Source: Paracoccaceae bacterium (GTDB lineage: Bacteria; Pseudomonadota; Alphaproteobacteria; Rhodobacterales; Rhodobacteraceae). Taken from it: a stretch of DNA of 12,038 nucleotides. Every line of letters starts with the position of its first letter. Positions within the stretch are counted from its first letter, which is position 1. Below, piece after piece: positions 6,988-12,038 of the stretch. The stretch spans positions 1-12,038 of the forward strand of contig PXES01000194.1 of assembly GCA_003564655.1 (NCBI GenBank). Direction: 5' to 3'. A program made the position numbers and the translations under genes. The notes beneath the pieces were generated by a model. It saw nothing but the letters and a program-made list of their open reading frames with translations. It was not told the origin of the DNA and did not search any database.

Positions 6988-7057
6988 CGCTGACAAGCGC
7001 CCTTGGGGCGCGTGCAAGGGCGGGTGGGTGGGCAATGCCCGAGGGCGCTTGTCAGCG
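6988..7057 (+). terminator. Long intergenic stem-loop with G-quadruplex motif, between convergent genes
   Basis: A perfect 15-bp inverted repeat (CGCTGACAAGCGCCC at 6988-7002, complement at 7043-7057) extends inward to about 20 bp with one G-T pair (to 7007/7038). An outer pairing CGCAA (6980-6984) with TTGCG (7062-7066) adds a discontinuous base. The 30-base loop carries GGGCGGGTGGGTGGG (7018-7032). There is no T-run on the plus strand, so it is a non-classical or bidirectional terminator for the lpxL-like gene and hemE, or a 3'-end stabiliser. Confidence 0.65.
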
Positions 7058-7103
7058 ATTCTTGCGACGGCCCTGCCGCGAGCCGATCAGCCGCAGAACC
7101 GCA

Positions 7104-8168
7104 TCAGTCGCGGCAGCCGCGCACTGTCTCGATCATCAGCGCGACATTCTCGGGGTCGGCGTCGGGGGGGATCCCGTGGCCGAGATTGAAGATATGCGGC
7201 CCCTTGCGAAAGGCCCGGACAATGGCCCGCGTCTCGTCGATCAGCGCCTGCCCGCCCGTGACCATGTGTTTTGAGGCCAGATTACCCTGCACACAGCCAT
7301 CGACCTGCACATGCTCGGCCGCCCAGTCCGGGCTGACGGAATTGTCCAGCGCCACGCAATCGGCCCCAGTCGCGCGGGCAAAGCCGATATACCCCTCGCC
7401 CGCCTCGCGCGGGAAGGCGATGACGGGGATGCCGGGATGGCGGTCGTTGAGCGCGGCAGTGATCCGTTTCGCGGGCTCCAGCGCGTAGCGCCGGAACGCA
7501 TCGCCCTTCAGCGACCCGGCCCAGCTGTCGAAGATCTTGACCACCTCGGCCCCGGCCTCGATCTGCATCGACAGATACTCGATCGTGGCTTCGGTGATCC
7601 GGTCTATCAGCGCATCGAACGCCTCGGGCTCGCCTTCGCGCATGGCGTGCGCCGGGCCCTGATCGGGCGTGCCGCGCCCGGCGATCATGTAGGTGGCAAC
7701 CGTCCAGGGCGCGCCCGCGAAGCCGATCAGCGTCGTCTCGGCGGGCAGTTCCCGCGACAGGATCTTTACAGTCTCGTAAATGGGCGACAGCGTGTCGTGT
7801 ATCGCGTCCACGGTTTTGAGCGCATCGACCCCGGACCGATCAGTGATCGTGGACAGGCGCGGCCCCTCTCCCGTGACGAACCACAGATCCGCGCCCAGCG
7901 CCTGCGGCACCAGCAGGATATCGGCAAAGAGGATCGCCCCGTCGAAGCCGTAGCGGCGGATCGGCTGCAGCGTGACCTCGGCGGCGAGCTCCGGGTTGTA
8001 GCACAGCGACAGGAAGTCACCGGCCTGCACACGCGTCGCGCGGTATTCCGGCAGGTAGCGCCCGGCCTGCCGCATCATCCAGATCGGCGGCGTGGGCAGC
8101 GCCTCGCCCGCCAGCGCGCGCAGGATGGTTTTCGACGGGGCGGCGGCGGCTTGGGCGGCGACGGACAT
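7104..8168 (-). CDS. hemE: Uroporphyrinogen decarboxylase
   Basis: This soluble, cofactor-free TIM-barrel enzyme removes four acetate carboxyls from uroporphyrinogen III to give coproporphyrinogen III, feeding haem (and, where present, bacteriochlorophyll) synthesis. The 354-residue protein has the signature MMRQAGRYLPEYR (31-43), whose arginines hold substrate carboxylates. It also has FADILLVPQALG (81-92) with the key aspartate D83, GFAGAPWTVATYMIAG (149-164) with the active-site tyrosine Y160, and NLGHGIPPDADPEN (328-341) with the conserved H331. The frame stays open 23 codons further upstream, but the ATG at 8168 has AAAGGAG eight bases before it and gives the usual N-terminus. It is divergent from hemC, sharing a 110-base region, and convergent with the lpxL-like gene. 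Confidence 0.97.
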   Translation of the reverse strand: MSVAAQAAAAPSKTILRALAGEALPTPPIWMMRQAGRYLPEYRATRVQAGDFLSLCYNPELAAEVTLQPIRRYGFDGAILFADILLVPQALGADLWFVTGEGPRLSTITDRSGVDALKTVDAIHDTLSPIYETVKILSRELPAETTLIGFAGAPWTVATYMIAGRGTPDQGPAHAMREGEPEAFDALIDRITEATIEYLSMQIEAGAEVVKIFDSWAGSLKGDAFRRYALEPAKRITAALNDRHPGIPVIAFPREAGEGYIGFARATGADCVALDNSVSPDWAAEHVQVDGCVQGNLASKHMVTGGQALIDETRAIVRAFRKGPHIFNLGHGIPPDADPENVALMIETVRGCRD

Positions 8169-8193
8169 ACGCAGGACTCCTTTGGGTGTTTCC

Positions 8194-8222
8194 CAAGTCC
8201 CAACCCAGCCCGATTTTGTCAA
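8194..8222 (-). promoter_or_regulatory. Probable hemE promoter
   Basis: The minus strand carries a perfect -35 box TTGACA (8222-8217), preceded by GC to give GCTTGACA. The -10 position 17 bases on reads GACTTG (8199-8194), a weak match, as is common in this group. The predicted transcript would begin near 8187, just upstream of the AAAGGAG ribosome-binding site (8183-8177). The -35 box is clear; the -10 box is not. Confidence 0.45.
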
Positions 8223-8233
8223 GCACAGTTTAC

Positions 8234-8261
8234 ACAAGGCGCTTGTCTGCCGCGCGCGGCA
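8234..8261. promoter_or_regulatory. Two adjacent palindromes in the hemE-hemC control region
   Basis: ACAAG-GCG-CTTGT (8234-8246) is a 5-bp inverted repeat, and one base further TGCCGCGCGCGGCA (8248-8261) is a perfect 14-bp palindrome. They lie between the hemE -35 box and the hemC start codon, overlapping a possible hemC -35 (TTGTCT, 8243-8248) that is 17 bases before TAAGCA (8266-8271). They could be operator sites; the second is made only of GC in its core and could also occur by chance in such GC-rich DNA. Confidence 0.35.
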
Positions 8262-8278
8262 CAGCTAAGCATCGAGGC

Positions 8279-9235
8279 ATGAACAGTCATGCCCCGACCC
8301 CCGACACGCCCCTGAAAATCGGCACGCGCGGCTCGCCGCTGGCGCTGGCGCAGGCACATGAGACGCGCGACCGGCTGATGGCCGCGCATGACCTGCCCGA
8401 GGCCGCCTTCGAGATCGCCGTCATCAAGACCACCGGTGACGACCGCAGCCTGATCGACGCCGACCGCCCGCTGAAGGAGATCGGCAACAAGGGCCTGTTC
8501 ACCAAAGAGATCGAGGAGGCGATGATCGCCGGGCGCATCGACATCGCCGTGCATTCGATGAAGGACATGCCCACCGAACAGCCCGCCGGGCTGGTGCTCG
8601 ACTGCTACCTGCCGCGCGAGGATACGCGCGACGCCTTCGTCTCGCCCCGGGTGGCGGGGCTCGCGGATCTGGCCGCAGGTCAGGTGGTCGGCACCTCCAG
8701 CCTGCGGCGCCGCGCGCAAGTGCTGGCCGCGCGCCCCGATCTGAAGGTGGTCGAGTTTCGCGGCAATGTGCAGACACGGCTGAAAAAGCTCGAGGCCGGG
8801 GTCGCGGATTGCCCCTTCCTCGCCATGGCCGGGCTGCGGCGGCTGGAGATGGTGCATGTCGCGCGCGGGCCTGTGGAACCCCACGAGATGCTGCCTGCCA
8901 TCGCACAGGGCGCCATCGGGATCGAGCGGCGCGCCGATGACGCCCGCGCGGCGGCGCTTCTCGCGCCCCTGAACGACACTCCGACCACCCAGCGCCTCGC
9001 TGCCGAGCGCGCCTTTCTCGCCGCCCTCGACGGGTCTTGCGAGACGCCGATTGCCGGGGGCGCCGTGATCGACGGCGACGAGATCTGGCTGCGCGGCGAG
9101 ATCCTGCGCCCCGACGGCTCTGAAAAGCTGGCCGAAGAGGGGCGCGCCCCGATCGCCGACGGGGCCGCGCTGGGCCGCGATCTGGCCGCGCGGCTGCGCG
9201 CCCGCGCCCCGTCGGATTTCTTTTCCTGGCTGTGA
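8279..9235 (+). CDS. hemC: Hydroxymethylbilane synthase (porphobilinogen deaminase)
   Basis: This soluble enzyme condenses four porphobilinogen molecules into hydroxymethylbilane, two steps before HemE in tetrapyrrole synthesis. The 318-residue protein carries the full set of family motifs: KIGTRGSPLALAQA (13-26), IKTTGDD (49-55), DIAVHSMKDMPTE (88-100) with catalytic D88, GTSSLRRRAQ (138-147), FRGNVQTRLKKL (160-171), and GSCETPIAG (252-260) with C254, which binds the dipyrromethane cofactor. The ATG at 8279 is the only plausible start before the first motif. GAGG at 8274-8277 is just one base before it, too close for normal use, so initiation may be weak or leaderless. It is divergent from hemE; hemD does not follow, and ycjX lies 61 bases downstream. 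Confidence 0.97.
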   Translation: MNSHAPTPDTPLKIGTRGSPLALAQAHETRDRLMAAHDLPEAAFEIAVIKTTGDDRSLIDADRPLKEIGNKGLFTKEIEEAMIAGRIDIAVHSMKDMPTEQPAGLVLDCYLPREDTRDAFVSPRVAGLADLAAGQVVGTSSLRRRAQVLAARPDLKVVEFRGNVQTRLKKLEAGVADCPFLAMAGLRRLEMVHVARGPVEPHEMLPAIAQGAIGIERRADDARAAALLAPLNDTPTTQRLAAERAFLAALDGSCETPIAGGAVIDGDEIWLRGEILRPDGSEKLAEEGRAPIADGAALGRDLAARLRARAPSDFFSWL

Positions 9236-9260
9236 AACTGGCGCCGCCGCCCTGCGCCGC

Positions 9261-9279
9261 CTATCTTTAGGGCGCTAAA
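9261..9279. promoter_or_regulatory. Dyad TTTAG-GGCG-CTAAA and -10-like box before ycjX
   Basis: TTTAG (9266-9270) and CTAAA (9275-9279) form a perfect inverted repeat around GGCG, ending 3 bases before the AGGAAGG ribosome-binding site (9283-9289). CTATCTT (9261-9267) overlaps it and resembles a -10 box, but I find no -35 partner at the right distance. A/T-containing symmetry is rare in this GC-rich DNA, which makes an operator or a small leader hairpin plausible. Confidence 0.3.
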
Positions 9280-9296
9280 CGCAGGAAGGCAGGGGC

Positions 9297-10724
9297 ATGG
9301 TAGTCGGCAGGCTGGCGGATGAGGTGTTGCGCGGCGTGGACAGCGTCACCTCGACCGTCTCGAACACGGTCTCGGGGGTGTTCTTCGAACCCGCGCTGCG
9401 GCTGGGTGTCACGGGGCTCTCGCAGGCGGGCAAAACCGTATTCATCACCTCGCTCGTGGCCAATCTGCTTGACCGGGGCCGCATGGGCCGGATGCAGGCG
9501 GTGGCCGAGGGGCGGATCGAGGCCGCGTTTCTGCAGCCCCAGCCCGACGACACCCTGCCCCGCTTCGACTACGAGCGCCATCTTGCCGCGCTGTCCGGCC
9601 CCGAGCCGCGCTGGCCCGAAAGCACGCGCGAGATCGCGCAGCTGCGCCTGTCCTTCCGCATCCGCCCGGGCGGGCTTCTCGGGGGCATGCGCCGCGCGCG
9701 CATCCAGCATGTCGACATCATCGACTATCCCGGCGAATGGCTGCTGGACCTGGTCCTGCTGGACAAGGACTACGCCACCTGGTCGCGCGAGATGCTGGCG
9801 CGCATGGCCACCCGCCCCTTCGCTGCCGACTGCCACGCCGCGCTGAGCGACGCCGACCCGACCGCGCGCCATGACGAGGGGGCGGCCCAGACCCTCGCCG
9901 CACAGTTCACCGACTACCTGCACGCGGCCCGCGCCGCCGGGCTGCCCGACCTGACGCCGGGGCGTTTCCTGCTGCCCGGCGCGCTGGCGGGCTCGCCCGT
10001 GCTGACCTTCGTGCCACTGCCCGGCACCTCCGCACCGCGCGGGTCGCTCGGGCGCGAGATGGCGCGACGCTTTGATGCCTACAAGGCGCAGGTCGTCCGC
10101 CCCTTTTTCCGCGACCATTTCGCCCGCATCGACCGACAGGTGGTGCTGGCCGATATCCTTGGCGCAATCCATTCCGGCCCCGAGGCGGTGGACCGTCTGG
10201 GCCAGACCCTGACCGAACTGCTCGCTGCCTTCCGTCCGGGGCGCAGCGCATGGCTCGCGCGGCTGCTGGGCGGGCGGCGGGTCGAGCGCATCCTCTTTGC
10301 CGCCACCAAGGCCGACCATCTGCACCACACCCAGCACGACCGCCTGACCGCGATCCTGACCGCGCTGCTGCGGCAATCGCGCGACCGCGCCGATTTCGCG
10401 GGCGCCAGAACCCGTGCGCTCGCGCTCGCCGCCCTGCGCAGCACGGTCGAAGAGACGCATGAGCGCGATGGCGAGGCGCTCGACTGCGTGCGTGGCCAGC
10501 TGGCCGAGACCGGGCGGCAGGCGGCCTTCTATGCAGGTGACCTGCCCGAGGACCCGATGCAACTGCTTGGCCCCGCGCGCGATGGCGCCGCGCGCTGGCT
10601 CGACGCCGATTTCCAGATCATGCGCTTCGCGCCCGCCCCGGTCAGCCGCAAGCCCGGCGATGGGCTGCCGCATATCCGCCTCGACACGGCGGCGGAGTTC
10701 CTGCTGGGGGATCTGCTGGCATGA
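9297..10724 (+). CDS. ycjX: YcjX-family P-loop GTPase-like protein (DUF463)
   Basis: The 475-residue protein belongs to the YcjX/DUF463 family of GTPase-like proteins, which in enterobacteria is linked to envelope (phage-shock and heat-shock) stress; its exact function is not known. A Walker A loop GLSQAGKT is at 40-47. A switch-II-like DYPGE lies at 143-147, inside DIIDYPGEWLLDLVLLD, and ATKADHL (336-342) is a G4-like (N/T)KxD base-recognition motif. These fit guanine nucleotide binding. There is no signal peptide or membrane helix, so it is cytoplasmic, probably brought to the membrane by YcjF. The ATG at 9297 has AGGAAGG seven bases upstream. It lies 61 bases after hemC and overlaps ycjF by 4 bases. 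No pspA or pspF is visible in the window, so the enterobacterial arrangement next to the psp operon is not reproduced here. Confidence 0.9.
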   Translation: MVVGRLADEVLRGVDSVTSTVSNTVSGVFFEPALRLGVTGLSQAGKTVFITSLVANLLDRGRMGRMQAVAEGRIEAAFLQPQPDDTLPRFDYERHLAALSGPEPRWPESTREIAQLRLSFRIRPGGLLGGMRRARIQHVDIIDYPGEWLLDLVLLDKDYATWSREMLARMATRPFAADCHAALSDADPTARHDEGAAQTLAAQFTDYLHAARAAGLPDLTPGRFLLPGALAGSPVLTFVPLPGTSAPRGSLGREMARRFDAYKAQVVRPFFRDHFARIDRQVVLADILGAIHSGPEAVDRLGQTLTELLAAFRPGRSAWLARLLGGRRVERILFAATKADHLHHTQHDRLTAILTALLRQSRDRADFAGARTRALALAALRSTVEETHERDGEALDCVRGQLAETGRQAAFYAGDLPEDPMQLLGPARDGAARWLDADFQIMRFAPAPVSRKPGDGLPHIRLDTAAEFLLGDLLA

Positions 10725-11719
10725 GCGCGCGCGGCCCCCGGCTTTTCGAACTCGACAGCGATGCGCGGATCGACCCCGGCGCCGCGCCGCAGCCGCCCGA
10801 GGACGCGGCCCCCCCGCCAGAGGGCCGCGCGATGCAGGCGGCCGTGCGCGCCGGGCGCGCGCAGCTGGGGCTCTGGGCGCGGCTCGGCTGGGGGGCGCTC
10901 GCCGCACTCCTGACGCTCGCCGCCTCGGTCGCGGTCTGGGATTTCGTCACCGGTCTGCTGGCGCGCGTCCCCGCGCTGGGCTACCTCGCCGTCGCGCTGG
11001 CGGGGGTCGTCCTTCTTGTCACACTCCTCGGGGTCATGCGCGAATGGGCGGGCTTTCGTCGCCTGCGCCGAATCGACCGGCTGCGCCGTCAGGTCACTGC
11101 CGCCCGCATCAGCGACAACCGCCCCGAGGCCGCGCATGTCGTGGACGAACTCGATGCGCTCTATGCCGCGCGCCCCGAGATGCGCTGGCCCCGCTCGCGG
11201 CTGGCCGAGACCGCGCCCGACCAGCTCGACGCTGGCGCGCTGATCGACCTGACCGAGACGACGCTCATGCCCCCGCTCGACGCCCGGGCCACGCGCGAGA
11301 TCGAGGCCGCGGCCCGCCAGGTGGCGCTGCTGACCGCCATCGTGCCACTGGCGCTGGTCGATGTGCTGGTCGCGCTGCTGACCAATCTGCGCATGATCCG
11401 CCGCATCGCCGAGATCTATGGCGGCCGCACGGGCAGCTTGGGCAATCTGCGGCTGATGCGCGGGGTGATCGCGCATCTCGTCGCCACTGGCGCCGTCGCC
11501 GTGGGCGAGGACATGCTGGGCTCGGTCGCCTCCGGCTCGATGCTCTCGAAACTCTCGCGCCGCTTCGGCGAGGGGGTGGTCAACGGTGCGTTGACCGCCC
11601 GGCTGGGTATCGCGGCGATGGATATCTGTCGCCCCGTCCCCTTCCACGCCGCACCTCGCCCGCGCACCGGCACCCTGATGTCCCGCGCTCTGTCCGGCCT
11701 TTTCGACCGCCCGGCCTGA
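10721..11719 (+). CDS. ycjF: YcjF-family (UPF0283/DUF697) inner-membrane protein
   Basis: The 332-residue protein matches the YcjF/UPF0283 family by layout. It has a proline- and alanine-rich N-terminal segment (1-50) and two membrane helices at about 53-76 and 84-106. A charged segment follows (REWAGFRRLRRIDRLRRQ), then a C-terminal DUF697-like region (about 200-315) with hydrophobic helices (LLTAIVPLALVDVLVALLTN) and LRMIRRIAEIYGGRTG. The function is unknown; YcjF is a constant genomic partner of YcjX. The ATG overlaps the ycjX stop (ATGA), with GGGGGA nine bases upstream, so the two are almost certainly one translationally coupled unit. The gene ends 124 bases before the convergent GNAT gene. 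Confidence 0.88.
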   Translation: MSARGPRLFELDSDARIDPGAAPQPPEDAAPPPEGRAMQAAVRAGRAQLGLWARLGWGALAALLTLAASVAVWDFVTGLLARVPALGYLAVALAGVVLLVTLLGVMREWAGFRRLRRIDRLRRQVTAARISDNRPEAAHVVDELDALYAARPEMRWPRSRLAETAPDQLDAGALIDLTETTLMPPLDARATREIEAAARQVALLTAIVPLALVDVLVALLTNLRMIRRIAEIYGGRTGSLGNLRLMRGVIAHLVATGAVAVGEDMLGSVASGSMLSKLSRRFGEGVVNGALTARLGIAAMDICRPVPFHAAPRPRTGTLMSRALSGLFDRPA

Positions 11720-11803
11720 ACCCGGCCACGGACGCTTGCACCAAACCCTCCCGCCGGGCCATCAGCAGCCGCCCGCAAGCACTCCTCTCCTTCATCCTTG
11801 CCC

Positions 11804-11841
11804 AAAAATCCCGTAGAGGGATGCGGGGGCCAGCCCCCCGC
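11804..11841 (-). terminator. Intrinsic terminator of the GNAT gene with an additional GC hairpin
   Basis: Read on the minus strand, a 7-bp GC hairpin (GCGGGGG/CCCCCGC, arms 11841-11835 and 11829-11823) follows the GNAT stop codon. Next is ATCCC-TCTAC-GGGAT (11822-11808), which runs into TTTTT (11808-11804) and then GGGC. The second hairpin plus T-run is a standard intrinsic terminator for leftward transcription. From memory, very similar 'GGGAT/GGAGTATTTTTGG' ends follow many Rhodobacterales genes. Confidence 0.65.
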
Positions 11842-11843
11842 CC

Positions 11844-12038
11844 TCACACCCCGCCCCCGGCCTCGCGGTAATGATACCCCGACACCACCGCCATCCCGGC
11901 CCCCTCATAGAGCCCCCGCGCCCCGGCATTGGCCTCGGTCACGGCAAGGGCCAGCCAGCGCGCGCCGTTTGCCACCGCCCAGGCCCCCGCACCCTGCAGG
12001 ATCAACCGCCCCGCACCCTGCCGCCGCATCCCGGGCAC
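11844..12038 (-). CDS. GNAT-family N-acetyltransferase, C-terminal part (runs off right edge)
   Basis: The last 64 codons of a minus-strand gene whose start lies beyond the window. The visible part has the acetyl-CoA-binding signature RRQGAGRLIL (residues 5-14 of the fragment), the pyrophosphate loop of the GNAT fold (R/Q-x-x-G-x-G/A). It continues with AWAVANGARWLALAVTEANAGARGLYEGAGM, the usual beta-5/alpha-4 region in which an asparagine and a 'LYE..GM' motif complete the cofactor site, and ends in YHYRE. The first codon inside the window is GTG, but the homologous part clearly continues upstream, so this is not the start. The substrate cannot be inferred. It is convergent with ycjF and has a terminator just after its stop. 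Confidence 0.85.
   Translation of the reverse strand: MPGMRRQGAGRLILQGAGAWAVANGARWLALAVTEANAGARGLYEGAGMAVVSGYHYREAGGGV

Noticed and set aside
8169..8237. Longer hemE start at 8237
   Set aside because: The extra 23 residues are atypical, would cover the control region, and the ATG at 8168 has AAAGGAG at the right distance.
7311..8282. 323-codon plus-strand open frame
   Set aside because: Antisense shadow of hemE, which has all its family motifs on the other strand.
9267..10907. 546-codon minus-strand open frame
   Set aside because: Antisense to ycjX, whose Walker A and TKAD motifs are clear; the shadow frame is low-complexity.
11734..11779. GCTTGC ... GCAAGC repeat as a ycjF terminator
   Set aside because: The arms are only 6 bp with a loop of more than 30 bases and no T-run; too weak to call.
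10414..11871. 485-codon plus-strand open frame
   Set aside because: Overlaps ycjX and ycjF in another frame and is extremely Arg/Pro-rich, as expected for a +1 shadow in this DNA.
1..12038. Mobile element, CRISPR, tRNA/rRNA or defence-system content
   Set aside because: No transposase or integrase motifs, no spaced direct repeats, no tRNA- or rRNA-like stretches, and codon use is uniform across the genes.

Overview
The window looks like an ordinary chromosomal stretch from a high-GC alphaproteobacterium, most likely a Rhodobacterales/Paracoccaceae (Rhodobacter-Roseobacter type) species. The evidence is the strong GC bias at third codon positions, the style of the proteins (plant-type glutamate-cysteine ligase, alphaproteobacterial UbiA, YcjX/YcjF pair, divergent hemE/hemC) and the terminator-like elements. 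I see no insertion sequence, phage gene, tRNA, rRNA or CRISPR array. Coding density is very high: no gap between genes exceeds about 171 bases.

Layout, left to right. On the minus strand, reading right to left, lie ubiA (ubiquinone biosynthesis), a large inner-membrane-anchored OmpA-family protein with BON-like repeats, and the first 22 codons of a small membrane-anchored protein that runs off the left edge. Gaps of 35 and 37 bases suggest one transcription unit. Divergent from ubiA, on the plus strand, are rsmE (16S rRNA m3U1498 methyltransferase) and a translationally coupled unknown two-helix membrane protein, closed by a strong intrinsic terminator. Next come gshA (first step of glutathione synthesis) and an LpxL-like acyltransferase (outer-membrane lipid A). 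A convergent junction with a long stem-loop separates these from hemE on the minus strand. hemE and hemC are divergent and share a 110-base control region, so two steps of tetrapyrrole synthesis are controlled from one place. hemC is followed by ycjX-ycjF, a GTPase-like/membrane-protein pair with a 4-base overlap. The right edge holds the C-terminal part of a GNAT acetyltransferase on the minus strand, with its own intrinsic terminator.

Most genes are conserved housekeeping genes for the envelope, quinone, thiol, haem and ribosome. The most unusual signals are non-coding. Two separate intergenic hairpins (3' of the rsmE unit and 3' of the lpxL-like gene) each carry the identical 16-mer GGGCGGGTGGGTGGGC in the loop, which is a canonical G-quadruplex motif held on a long stem, in the same orientation relative to the upstream gene. 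Other points of interest are a single CATATG palindrome that supplies the start codons of both ubiA and (probably) rsmE, and dyad symmetries in front of gshA, hemC and ycjX. I found no convincing new multi-gene system.
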